Part shown: one piece after another, positions 37,601 through 51,343 of the stretch
How the letters are laid out: each line of letters opens with the position of its first letter
Numbering within the stretch: position 1 is the stretch's first letter
Assembly: GCA_017163975.1 (NCBI GenBank)
Contig: JAFFSR010000237.1
Location: 4,960,001 to 5,024,000, forward strand
Direction: 5' to 3'
Length of the DNA: 64,000 nucleotides
Source: Anastatus disparis
Taxonomy: Eukaryota; Arthropoda; Insecta; Hymenoptera; Eupelmidae
Made by a program: the position numbers and the translations under genes
The notes under the pieces: model-generated
The model's database searches: none
Told to the model about the DNA's origin: nothing
The model's input: only the letters and a program-made list of their open reading frames with translations

Positions 37601-40600
37601 AAAAAAACAAAACAATATAAAAATAAACATTAAATAAATAAAAAAGTTAAAAGAAAAAAGAAGGAAAAGAATAGAAAGGAATCATCACGACGTTCAAGCA
37701 AACTATACCCGTAGGTGTAGTTTTCCTCTAAATATATATAAAGTCTTATATACAAAAGTTTAAGGGGGAATCAGTATAGTTGTAGTAAAAGAGCTGAAAA
37801 TAGAAGATAGAGACTTTTCTTCTTTTTTTTCTTTCTCTTTTTTTTGTAGCCTTGAGGCAATTCGTTTTCTATATACTAACAAACGTTATATAACGTTCGT
37901 TAAGACGAATCAACTAAATAAACTTTCGAAGGACTTTTCCTTTAGGTATATACATGGTAAATCTAAAAAGGTTACCTTTTTACCTTTATCTCACTGCTCT
38001 ACTTGTAACTGATAGTATCAAAACAAAAGGCTTCATTTTAAAACACTATCCATTCTTTAAAACATAAAGAGGAAATAAGAAAGTGTTAATTTTTTGTTAT
38101 ACGTTTAATTTACGGACGATATTACCTAGTGATGGGCATAAATGTTGAGCATTTTAAAGATAAAGCTTATACTATTACACTCTCTTTTGATAAAAAATAT
38201 AATTTTTGATTGCAGTTTTATTAAATTTGTGATTACTTAAATTATAATTAAATTGAATCGTACGTGAAAATTCTTTTTGAATATTTCATTGTAAATTTAA
38301 GTAGTTTGGAATTTTTAACGAATTTTCACGTCTTTTAATATAAAATTTTATTCCCAAAACTTATTGTTAAGTATATTTTTCTTATTGTTTTCAATAACTT
38401 AAACATTGTTTCACTTTTTTAAAGAGCTTTTGATTAAGAATTTAAGCAAACACTATTTTTCAAGTTTAAAAGGACATTTTTTGTCTCGTTACTTTTTTTC
38501 AGAAGTAAGTTTACCAAAGTTTATAAAACAGTAGGTGAACTAGATGTAACGTATACAGCAGTAGTAAATAAATAAAAAAAAGGAAAAAAATTTTTTTAGA
38601 CTACAACGTCTGTCAAATAAAGACCGTAGAAAGTATTAAATATGAACTAAGCCTTCATATATTTAAAAAGTAAAAAAGCTCTATGTATGCTACCAAACAG
38701 CTTTAAACTTCGTTAAAAACTCGCGTAGCCCGATGTTTTTCCATTATGTTAGAGGCACTAAATTATTAAAAAAATATATATGTATATATATATAGCTAGT
38801 TTGGCAGCTTTCGCGAGAAAGTAAAAAAATTTTCTCCTTTTTTCCGAAGCAATAAAAAAGTTATAAAGTTAATATTTCTACATTATACGTTATTGTCATT
38901 CTTTTAAATTCATTTGAATACGAAAAGTTTTAATTGCATTAAACGAGAACAACAGCAATATGGATTAATGAAGTAGGACAGACTTGTTAAAATAGAAAAA
39001 AAAATTGAAATAATATTATTAGTAGATTTAAATATCTGGAGTACCTTTTTTTTCGTTCGATCGCAGATTTGAAATAACGTTTGGAATGTGATTTATGAAA
39101 AAATTTATTTCAATGTGTGCAAAATTACATTACAAACAAAAGAAAATAATAATACGGGCTCTGAGGTACTTAATGTAATTAACGTAATATTTTAAATAAT
39201 AAAAATCCTAATTAGAAGCAAAAATTTTACAGCTAATTTAAATTAATATGATTATAAAAAAAATTGAAAGTGGAACGTATTCGAGAGGAAAAAAATTCGT
39301 AATAGCATTATTATGTTTCATCAAATTAATTAACGAAAATTCCTAAAAATACAAACAGAAAGGAAATCGTCATAAAACAAACGACATTTTAAGTTCTCTT
39401 AAATATGAAACGCATAAGTTATTTGAAAAGCACTTTTAACTCCTATTTTTTTTATTTTATTTTTTTAGTTTCTCTTTTTTTTTTTTTATATTTCAACTCG
39501 GGCTAGGAGGCATTAACCATTTTTCACGGTACTATAGTTTTAATATGAGAAGCACTAAGCTCAAATGGCATGAATACAATATAAGTTATACATTCTCTCT
39601 TTTTTTGCAACTAAATAAAAAAAAAAATAGAGAGTGAAATAGAAAGAAGAGTATCTTTACAATTGCTGCATTTTACTTTAACTTGCTTTAAAGTTTTCAG
39701 TTTAAAGTTTTAAGAAAACAAAAGTAGAAAAATTCTTTTTTTTTTATCGAGTCGGATAAACGAAATATTTTTTTGTATTTTTTTAGCTTTTTTTTACAAC
39801 TTTTCATAAATAACTACGAAAGTAGAAAAGTTTTGTATTAAAAAACATAAATAAAGTATTTGAAAATCGAAAATAATTCCATTTTTCGAGAAAGAATATA
39901 TACATACATGTCCTATAAAAAAGAAAATATCGATCTATAACTTTTATTTCGTCCAAAAAATTTGAATGCATATGAATTCATATCGTTTACTAAAACAAAT
40001 CAAACAACAGATTAGTGTCCTACATTCAACTCGTTCCTATTTTTAACATATCAAAATAAAACAAACGTAATATAAAATAAAAATTTACAACATATTATGA
40101 AGAAAAAGAAAATCAATAAAATACAAAAGCATCAAGTTAATAAATGAAAATGTCTTAATCAACGGCGTAGTGCGTCGATTGCCGAATAAAATATAGAAAA
40201 GAAGCAGTAGGAGAGAAAAAAAAACAAAAGGGAACTTTTATTTATTCGCCCTTAAAGAAGAATCAATGCTAAGGATGCTGCGCAGTTGTATAACATAATA
40301 CGCTTAACCTTCGAATTTTTTTCTTCTTATTTTGATTCAAGAGGAGGAAAGGGGAAAAGAGAGGGAGATTGAGAATACATATTTTTTTTTGGTATTTTCG
40401 CGCGTTAAAAAAGCGCTTATCTAAGCAATATACATAAAGCGATTTGAAACTTTTCCGCTTGATTTGATATTCTCCCATCTTCTTTTCTTTTTTATTTTCA
40501 ACAAGTGTACACGCACGCACACTTTATTATTCCTTTTTGCGAAAGTTTATCAATAAAACATCGGTTTAAATCGTCGAGAAATCAAAATTTATAATTTCAT

Positions 40601-43123
40601 GAAGTACGTTGGCTGTTTTTTTTTTTTTTATATTTTTTCTTTTTACAAGTTTCGAGAGAGCGTTAAAAAGCGTTTGTCGTTTTTACTATAAAACTCGGTG
40701 AATCGTTTGGAAACTAGCTTTTGCTTGTTTGACTTTACCTCGTAAACTTTAGTCATTAGAGTCGTTCTCACTCTGTCTCTCGCTATTCTCTCTTTCTCTT
40801 TCTCTCTTCGCTTATGGTATGAATCCGTACAATTTCTATATACCTATAGATATATATAATATTGTCAGTAGTCACCGCGTGAATTGCGTTTAAACGATAT
40901 GTAAATGTCTGACGTTTGCAATATTTGATGCATGCGCAAGCGTTAGTCCTCTTCCTTGGTTACTTCTTTTTTTTCTTCTTCTTTCCTCATCCTTTTTTTT
41001 TCTTTTATTTTTTTCAAAACCACGTCAACAGTTCCAAAGAGAGAATATATATACGAGCGAAGAGAAGGAGAGAATTTTTCGAACTGTCGACACGTGCAAC
41101 ATTGAAAACCCTTCTCTCTCGTATATATATATAAAATATATAAAAAAAAGGAAGAAAGTTTCTCTTTCAAACGCGTTTTGCGCTATGAAAATTCGGTTGG
41201 TGTCGTGATAAAAAGTGAATAACTTTTCCATACTAACCTCGCTCGAATCCCCCCCTGTTCTTCTCCCTTTTCTCTGTTCCCAGTCAACAGCCGTTACTAT
41301 AACACACACACAAAAAAAAAATAACGCTTACACTTTTCTCTCTTTACCTCTCTTTATACTCAAATGAAAACACAGCTGCCGCCGCGCCGCAACATCGCGA
41401 CCCAATGAAAAGTTTTTTAGTGTATGTGATGTATATATAAATATATATAGATGTGTGTGTGTTTGTGTGTATGTGTAGGGGATGTTTGTTACTTGTGCAT
41501 GTGATTCTACCGTCTCTCTCTCTTTTTACGAGCTGTTTGTTGTGCGCGTAACCGATATAGTCTTGCTCTTCTTTCATCTCCTATTTTTTAATGAATTTCC
41601 AATAGCCTAAAAAAAAGGCACAAACAAACACGCGTGTCTGACTTAATCGATTTTATATATACATATTGTGTATTATCACGGCTGGAATATAAAAGGCACG
41701 TGATTAAATTTTCAATATCATTACGGAGGAAAATTACATTTTAATTACTCATAAGAATCTGCCCGAGGCATCAAAAGTGTCACGAAGAAGAGAAAAAAAT
41801 ATAGCAAAATATAAGATTGAAGTCGTCTGATTGAGAAAGCAAGAGAAAAAAATGAGGTAAAAAAAAAAGAAGAAAATAAAAGAACGCCAGCCGCGCCCCT
41901 TTTTTTCTCTTCTTTTTTCCTTTAGCCGATATTTTTTCCCTTTGAAGCTTTCAAACTCTCGGCTAAAAGAGAGAAAGAGAGAGAAAGCTCAAAAGCGTTC
42001 GAAAGATCTCCGCTTTCCTAAAGAACGATTCGAATACACAAAATCTCAGAACTGTTCTATACCGGATTTTTTTCCCTCCTGTTTTTTTTTCTCTTCTTCT
42101 TCCCTCATCATACGCATAAATTTCTGTGATATTATGAAATCCTTGTGCAAATGGCATTATTACGGTAAAATTGATTAATTTAAAAAAAAATGTACATGTT
42201 TCAGTTAAATCTTATTCGGTACAATTCAATCAGCGGATATATATTAATGACAGAACGTGATGTGATGTGAGAAAAAGAGATCGTTTTTAATCACAAACGT
42301 GATGTAGAAAGCTCGGTAAAAAAAAAGAATAAAAAAAAAATGCTCAAAAGGTTTGGAAAATGGGAACGGGTTAGGTAGACGAAATATCGAGTATATGCGA
42401 GGAGAGGACAGTCAGGTTTGTTTTAAATCAAATGACGCAACTGTCCAAGAGAGGAAAAGAGAGAGAGAGAGAAAATTTCAAGAGAAAGAGAAAGATACAT
42501 TGAAAATACAATTTCTCTTTCTATCCTGTTAACAGTTGCGATGAAGCTTTCAATCTCTGCTTTTTTCCATATCTACCTATTCGTCGTGGATTGGTTTGGG
42601 CAGGTTTCTATATATACATATAGAAAATGTACGAATGAAAATTGAAATATCGTTTCATCATAGCTTCCTCTCTATGTATCAATATCATATCCTTTAAACC
42701 ACCAAATTCGTTTTCTGTCTCTCATTTTATGTAACACTTTAACAACTCCCTGTCTTGTCTAATCTCTGTGTATTCTATTTTCCTTTTATATATAGATTTT
42801 TTGCTTCTTCTTCTTCTTAATCAAATATAAATTCGTATAATGTTTGTATTTTCCCCTTTTTATTATTATCCTCGATCCTCTTTTGTGTTATGTGATACTT
42901 ATTGACACCAATGCTTTCCACTTCCTTCCTCATTTTTATCGACTTTTCCCATTCCCCCACACGTTAAGCTTATAAACAAGATCCTTCAATATTTATCCGG
43001 AACAACTGCTCTATCCTATATGATGTATTTTATTTATAATGTGTATCTCTTTCATATTTATATTTATTGTTTCTTCCTCTTCGGTTAGCTTATTTTTTTT
43101 CTCTTCTATTTCTTTATTTGCAG
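31636..43123. other. Large gene-poor interval upstream of gene B
   Basis: About 11.5 kb with no recognisable coding exon. It holds GA/CT-rich runs (about 32,705, 40,760-40,810), T-runs, (TA)n tracts near 33.05 and 38.78 kb and (GT)n near 41.45 kb. Gene B needs an upstream first exon, which probably lies in this interval, but I could not identify it. Short frames at 33,459 and 40,916 show no family features. Confidence 0.5.
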
Positions 43124-46100
43124 TTCACCGGAAATTGGACTAATTATTATTGGCTTATTTATTAAGACAATAATGGTGTTGGCGTTTGATAATGGAAATC
43201 GGATGATCGAGGAAGCTCGTCAGAGATTCAGTAATGCCTTATCTTATCCGGAAGAAAGTGAAATGGGGGTAAGTTAATACGATTTCATCAATCATTGGTT
43301 GTGCCTTTAAACTTGAGTATTCATTTTTAATGTCTTAAATATCAGATGAGAAACGTAATAATGTGATATTTGAACTTTTTATGTTGAGATTTTAATTAAG
43401 TAAATAAGTTCATGATACATTTATTCTCAAGATAATTAGGATATTGTGATAGATTATAATTAAAATCGAAAAATATTTTGATAAAGTTGGTCTTATTTTT
43501 ACGATAGTTTTGGTACAATTTTCCAAATACGTATCACCGGTTCAAAATTACAAGTTTTTGCTTTTCAATTTTACCAAAAACAATTAAAACGAGACCGGCA
43601 GCGAAAGGAAAAAAAAATAGAAACAATCTGTCAATACAATTTAACCAGAATTTTCCAAATGGAATTTCCCCTGCGAAACGATTTGCAACCAAAATCAAAA
43701 TTGCTTAAATTTTCGCTATATCAGAGAGATAAAACAAAACATAAATTAACAGTTATCGATTTTGACTCCCAAAATTTTCCAATTTCCCCAAAAATTTTAA
43801 TCAATTTCAATTACATCGATCGTTATTATTTCCAGTGCCGAAGATATAGGCTTTGACATTTTAGCAAATCGAAATACCAAAGCTTATATTAACAGTGATT
43901 ACAATCATTATGTGGTTTAAACCATGCATATATACGTGTGTGTATTACACACACAGACACAGAGACTCACGTATACCAGACAAGAATCGAGCTACTTGTT
44001 TAATGAAGAGGATATCTTCAACGACTATGGTAATTAAGACCCAAAGAGAGAGATAGAGGAAATTCAGTTGCTCTTGGGTATTTAGAATAGCGCAAATGCA
44101 TTGCGGTGACCATAGTATGTCGTAATGCTTTAACAGGGCATGTTAATATGTACAAGGGCTTGTTTTACATCAATTTATTTAATCAAAAATAGAAATGGCT
44201 AGAATTTCGTTTCACCTGACCTTTAAAACACACAAAAAAATGTATGGAGGTCAAGGTTGAGGCGACCAAGAGTTGAAAAATATTGAAAATCATGATTTCT
44301 TATTTATTTTTAGCTGAATCACGAGGATCGTGAATTTTTTATTTAAAAGCTATTTATTTTTTTTAAAAGTTACTAAACATACATTTGGTTCACGTGTAGG
44401 ATGTATATCTGAATTTTTGCAAATTATAATTTGCAAATTTTTAATTTAATCTAATTGATAGAAAAATACAATTGATTATACCCCAAAACTGCTCAAGATG
44501 AATTTGTTTTTTCTATCATAGTTCATTTTCCTCTCCTTTTCCATAATGAAAAAAATAATCCATTGTAAAAGTTCGTCCGCGAACTGTAAGCTAGTTAATT
44601 ACGTAAAAAGAGAGATCTAAAAAATCCAAAAACACCGAAAAAATACCCGTTTTTAAAACTTTCAAACTTTTAATAAACTTTTCTCCAGCTGCAAAACTCA
44701 ATCTAAAAACATTGGATTTGTTATTAGGTTATAAAATTTGACCACTATGGAAAGTTTCAAACAAATCCTGAGATTGGTCATTTTCACTTGAAGTAAAACA
44801 TTCCCGTATATACATGAAGGACACCAATACTAATAAATAAAGTTTTACATATCTTATGTACTTAGGTTTTTTTATTACCATAACACCGAGATATGGTAAA
44901 CTTTATTTGATGCTTTATATTTTTGCTTTATCAAAGTTTCAAGTATATCACGGAAACGCTGTAATGCTTACTATAGAAATAAATTTCTAAACTCCTTTTA
45001 CAATATCCGGAAAGTTTTACGGAGCTCAATACGAAAATGTCTTTCACAAAGACGTAATCAACAAAATTTTATCATTCAAATGTAAATTTTGATGAAAAAA
45101 AAAGGAAGAAGGAAAAACAAGTACACGAACAAAGTAAGATGAAAAATGTAATCGAAAACTTGTTTTGGGAATACAAGGCTTTAATTCAATAAACGCTCCG
45201 ACACCAAAGTCTCTTGTCATGTGTAATTTGCATGGAAATTGTTATTGTAAATCGATGTATGAAAGCCACACGGCGACAATAGAAATTTAAAGCTTTTGGT
45301 TTAAATGACTGAATAATCCAATTGTAATAGTAATTTTCGTTCTTGGAAAGAGAGCTTAAAAATGTTCTTTGAAAGAGTACTTTCACCGCAGGCATGGTGG
45401 CTTTAACGATCGATGATTTTCACTCAAGTTAATTGAAAACTCTTCACTTTTGAATGATCATTAATTTTATGATTTTAATTGTTTTTTGGTTGCAGTTGTT
45501 CTTTGCACTGGCTGTACCGCTTGACGATCCTGTATCGACCAAAGCGATTTCCGTTGCGTTCTTTTTCGAGGCTAATTACAAGTTACCTAATTATCCAGAT
45601 GAGGCTGTAAATGAGGAGACTCGGAATAGGATTGCTAGATCGATCAATCGAACAAGTATTTATAATATTTTGGAGACTAAATTCGAAAGGTTAGTATGTT
45701 TAGAATTTTTTTTGATAATTTAAGATATCAAAATTGAAAATTTCAAATTTTAATATTGAAAATGAAATTTTTAAGAGAGTTTATTTTTTTTATTAAAATT
45801 AATTACCGTAGATATTCACAGCATATAGAAATTCTATTTTAACTAATATTCGGATAATTAATATATCGTGTTAAAATCTCTAAAATTGTTGTTCGATATT
45901 TTATTGAATAGAAATTAACAGTGCGTCTCAGTTTTTGGAACAGGTCCAACTGGATATTAATTTATTATAAACATTACCTTATTACAACAACGTAATGTTA
46001 ATGACTGCTTTTAATTAATAAAATTAGAATTAAAAATATTTTAATAATCATGAATACCAAACGAACATACGGTAGATTTTAGTTAAATTAGCGTAACTAA

Positions 46101-49098
46101 CTCATTTAATGACATTTCTTTTTCCATTTCTCTAAAACTTTAGCTTTAAAGTAGAGAAGAAAAGAACACTCTTTTTTATCTCTGTATATACGTATATATA
46201 CACAGTATTTTTTAATGTAAGAGCTTTCATAGACTTTTAAATGAGGCAGCATAGGAATAACAAATGTGTTCATCTCTTGCGAATGATGTACGGTTACATA
46301 TATAGGATTTAGACGTTCAACTTAATGGTGTGTCACGTTCTTTCAACAGACGAATTGAAAATATTCGATAAATCCAACTTGCCCCCGTGTTCTCTTCCAT
46401 CAAAAAAAAAAAAAAAAAAATATAGAAAAAAAAGGAAGAATCCTCGAAGAGAAAAAACTTCCTTCTCGCTCGCTCATTTCTTACACAGAGAGTTGAATAA
46501 AAGCGAAGCTTTCTACACAAGTCAATATGCTTGAAAATAGAGTTAGGATAGTACCGGAGCGAATGTGGCGAGTGAAGATGTTCTGTGAAGATTAAGTCGG
46601 AAAAAAAGGGATGGTAAGGGGGAGAGAGAGACTAGTGGTTTTGATCTATAAAAAAAAAATATGAAGGAAGAAGCCGATTCAAGTCGAAAGATGAGATATT
46701 GAGAATCGTTGGCGAAACGTGTATACATCATATAGAAATAACCACGCGGTGTGGAAGGTTTACCTTTTCTTTGAATGGTTAGGAACTGTATTATGTTTAT
46801 AATAGGCAATTTCATATCTGCCATTAAATTTTTTATTTTTCGATTGAATGCTTAGTTTCAGATGGTAAAATTTAAAATAAATATTCAAAATAAATGATTT
46901 TTTTAAATATTTTATATTTTAATAAAAAATCGATATAAAAACAAGAATTTTTTTTTCAGTTTTGAACTCTTTATTTTCAGTTTTATTAAATATTGAATTA
47001 TTCAAACACAAATATGAAGTATGATAAATTTTATTAAATTTTATTAAATATTGAATCATTTAAACACATATAACATTTGAAAAATTTTGTTTCCCTTTAT
47101 TAATAAAAAAAACGAAATTAAATATCCTTTGACTGTATCTTGAGTAACAGGCTCGACTGAACAGTTATAAGAAAAGCTAATACCGATGCAAATAAATATT
47201 GACGGGTAACGAATTGAAACGCGCGTCTAGAAATAGAGTCTATACGCCGAATCTATACGTAAATAGATAGCGAACAATTTCAATTGTTAATTGTAGTTAA
47301 AAGGATGAGAGAAATATAGAGGGAAAAGGGGGGCTTGATAAGTCATCGTTACCCTATTACTACAAAGTTCAATGACTTTAACATTTCGAAACGTAAGTCC
47401 AATATGCAAATTCACTTAGCACTCACACTCTGTATAATTTCCCCTCTTTCTCTTGCTCGCACACATATATCATATATACGTTAACAGGTACAACGGTAAG
47501 CGCGGCTTGCACCATACACACAAGTGTAAATTGAACAAAGAGCTCTCCAAAGTGCTTTTCGCGTTTACCGTATACAAGAGTGTATATATATATATATATA
47601 TATACGCACCCCCTTATACAATAGAGGAGAAATCGACAGCTGCGACCTTAGGAGCTTTTGCGCTATAGTAATCTTATTCGAGTTTCTAACTGTTGAAAAA
47701 GGGATTGCATACTTGCGCGTTATTGGATTATTGGCGCTTGCCCGTTTTACTCTTTATTGACATTACTCTATATATGCCTCTCTCTCTCTCTCTTTTTTAT
47801 CTTTCACTTTTTTTTCTATTTTTTTTTCCTTATCTTCCGGAACTATTTTTACTATCTCTTACTCCGTTAGAACACGTGCATATATACGTATGGATGCAAT
47901 GAAAAATATTTAAAAAAAAAGTATACGTGATTTTCTTACGTTGCTTGAATACCAGATATATTAAGATATTTCATGGTTCTCTTGGATGAGGAATCGATAT
48001 TTCTATTGGATCACGTTCGATGATAAAAGGAATCTGTGCCCCTGCTAAAAGACAATGATTTATAAAGACTTTTGTTTAAATTGGTTAATTTTCATTTTAC
48101 AAACTATTTTTTTTTGCATCCAAGTAATATGTGCTAAATTTTCATTGAAACAAAAAACAAAAATTTGAAATTCAAAAATTATTTTACGTAAAAATGGTAT
48201 ATAAAGATGATATTAGAAAATTGTACTGCAAAATTTGTATACAATAGAATGCAATTTATAAAAAATGGTATTATATGGTATATTACAATTGTATATAAAT
48301 TTATGTAATTGTGTAAAACGAGAATATAAAATGATGCATAAATATATTATATACAATTTTCATGTAAATAACAAATAGTTTGTATAAAAACACGATTAAT
48401 TACGTAATCGGTATGCAATCATATCGACAATTGAAATAAAAAAGCATTATTTTATTTTTTATTAAGTTATATTTCATTTTTGACTGTAGAAAGGTGACAT
48501 CTCTTTTGTGACTTAAGAAAGGGGTTTGTCATTTAAGAAAAGTGATATTTTGTTCGTAATTCAAAAAACATTTTGAAATAGTTTTTTCGGTAACAATTGA
48601 TTTAATATTCGTATAAACATTAGTTGCATCAGTAACATTAAATAACTTTTGTTCATACAAATATTTAAAGATTTTTTCATAAAAATTAGCAAACTAATTA
48701 AGTCATAAGTAACAATATTTAAGAAATTTGAATAAATCTTTTATTATTGTTTCATCAATACAATCAAGCTTTAAACTTAACAAAAGAACCGTTGTGTATT
48801 TAATGTCTACAACAACAATGAAGTTTTGAAGATTTTCCAAAATAAATTTCAATCTTCATCTTAGATTTTTTTTATTTGCAATCACCTAAAAGAAAATAAA
48901 GTTCATCTCCAAAACGTATTTTGTTTATAAACATAACAAAAGCTTTGTTTAAGCATCGTTTGTTTTAGCTTCTTATACTGTTTAGCGAAAACGTACTTAC
49001 ACCAAAGAAGAAGAATAATAATAAGAAAAAGCGTCAACAGTAGCATAATAAAACGTTTTACGATGATACTTTATTTATAGCTAAAACAAGGAAAGAAA

Positions 49099-49138
<40 letters not shown>

Positions 49139-51343
49139 CCTATAACCTACTATTTCCTCTTTTTATCTCATCTCTTGAAACATTTTAAACCCGCAAAAGA
49201 CAAAGCACTTAAAAAAAGTCCTGTGTGCCTTCTTGAAACTCCACTTTTAGTTTTCTCGCGAGCTTCTCAAAATGTATATATATATACACCTTGTACCCTT
49301 CTCCTTCTCTTTTTTTTTACTTTTATTCTCCTTTTTTTTGTTGTAGAGTTTATCTCGTCTTAAAGATCACCCTCTTCTTATCCTTCGTTCGTTTATTTTT
49401 TCCCATCTCTTCTTTCCACATCGTTTTGATAAAACATAAGAAAGTTTTCGATCTTTTCTTATGTTCTGCGTCCTTCGTAGAATAATTTTTGTTCCCTTAT
49501 CTTAACCAACATCGCTTCGTTCTTTTTTTTTTTTGTTCTTTTCCTTTTTTTACTTCTGCTTTACACCCAATTCTGATGATCTGATAAAACTTGCAAATAT
49601 TATTGCTTGAATATAAATTAAATTTATTAGAGATAGGAGAATGATAATGGAAATAAATAAGTTATGTATTGTTTGTTTATTAGTGCTTTATTAATTAAAA
49701 TTTATCATGATTATTAAAACGTAGTTATGCCATTAATAAAAAATTGATAATCATTATTCTCTCATTGTAAAACGGATTAATAAAGAATTCTACTTTCTAA
49801 AATTATCGAACAATAGAAAAGTAATTAAAAATTTTCTGTGCATAGAATTTTAAAAAGGCATTAATGAATTTTTCAATTAAAAATTCAAACCATTTACTTC
49901 ATAATTAAAAATGAATTTGAAATAATAAAACAATATGGCTAGGAGAGACAAGTAAAATTTGGAAACGGTGTGTCTTTTGTTATTTCGCTAACCAGTTTAG
50001 GATATCCAGGCAGGCAGTGCTTGTTGAGAAGCATTTGTGAGACAGCACGTGATATACCACTACTTGGACAGCAACATAATAATGGCCTAGTTGGTGATCT
50101 CATGCGAATCACGTTCATGTAAGTCCCTTTCTCTATCTCTCTCTCTCTCTCTTCTCTCATCTCTCTTTGCTTCAACTCGTCTACAACCCTTATGTATCTA
50201 CTACTACGCAAACTATGTGTATAGATATATATAATGTATAACGTTGAAGTAAGAGCTGACGGTGCGTTAATATACGCTATGTTTTGCTCAGCTCTCAAGC
50301 TTATTAATCGGCTAATTAAGCGATTGACGAAGCTTAAAACTTATTATATACTAGCAAGAAAATCAAGGATAAGTGAGCTTGAGCTTTAACGATTAAATAA
50401 ACGCATGCACATGTCTATGCACTTCCTATAGTATAAATAACGTAATTATTACTTTTTTTTTTAAACCCAACGATATGGAAAACATTTACTTTATAACTTT
50501 GTTGTTCTTTTTTTTGGCTTTTTTTTTTCATTTGATACCGTGTATACTGCATTGGAAAATTGGTATTGGAAAAGAACGGTTAAGTATTTTACTAGAGTAA
50601 ATTTCAAAGTTTTATGGTTACGGTTTTGATGTTTATTCTTTTATTTATTTTTTTTTTATATTAAAAAAAATAAATCGAACCGTATAAATTTTACGACTAC
50701 AATTGCATACGAAAAATATTTGACGATTTGGGAGCTTTTGTATGGAGGAGAAAATTTTTATCGATCAGATAAAGAATATTACATCTGATAAATATATTCG
50801 AAAGTTAAAACTATATAAGTCCGTTGTTTTATGGATGGCTTCGATAATAAAAAAATTAATTATGAAAATCAATTTTATCTCTGTTTTCATTTTTATTGTA
50901 TTAATATATAATATGGATTATAAAACTGGAACGTTAAAATTCATTTTTAAGTTTTTAAAAGCTCATTTAAAATCCAATTTTCGTTTATAAATTAACAATG
51001 AAAATTTTTAAATCTTGAAAATGAAAATTTACAATTAACCGCCACAAATTTCCCTTTGAAAAGTTAAAAAATAATCGATTTGATCGTCAAGAAAACTTTC
51101 AAAATATTTGACAGATGTAATATTCAAAAAATCAATTAAAAGTCAGGATTATACGCTAGATTAATCGATCCAATTGTTTATGTGACATTAATTTTCAGGC
51201 CATCTTCGACCATAGACGAAGGTTTACCAATGGAATACTATAATGCCGAGATAATGGATGAGAACGATTGTAGTACGACTTACAATAAATGTCCCTTCTC
51301 CATATATCAGTATATAACTGACATTTCTGACGACATAGAATGA
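43124..51343 (+). CDS. DM4/DM12 family secreted protein B (5' end incomplete)
   Basis: Exons are 43124-43268, 45496-45689, 49996-50118 and 51199-51343; phases 0, 2, 2 match genes A and C. From the first visible Met (43173) it has 185 residues. The frame is open further back to a strong acceptor at 43123 and encodes GLIIIGLFIKTIMVLA, the core of a signal peptide, so the true start is probably in an unseen upstream exon ending in phase 1. ALSYPEESEMG and LFFALAVPLDDP align with SLSFP..NMG and IFFALAVP of the paralogues. ARSINR precedes the core. The DM4/DM12 core has LGYPGRQCLLRSICE (C105, C111, counting from 43173) and C162-x6-C169. Introns are 2.2, 4.3 and 1.1 kb. The role is not known; extracellular or luminal disulfide-bonded protein is inferred. 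Confidence 0.87.
47581..47604. repeat. (TA)n microsatellite
   Basis: An uninterrupted TA run of about 12 units in intron 2 of gene B. Confidence 0.8.
49100..49136. repeat. (TA)n microsatellite, longest in window
   Basis: About 18 uninterrupted TA units in intron 2 of gene B. Likely length-variable between individuals. Confidence 0.85.

Noticed and set aside
42541..42610. MKLSISAFFHIYLFVVDWFGQ as a possible signal-peptide exon for gene B
   Set aside because: The only nearby donor, CAG|GTTTCT, is weak and leaves phase 0, while the exon at 43124 needs phase 1.
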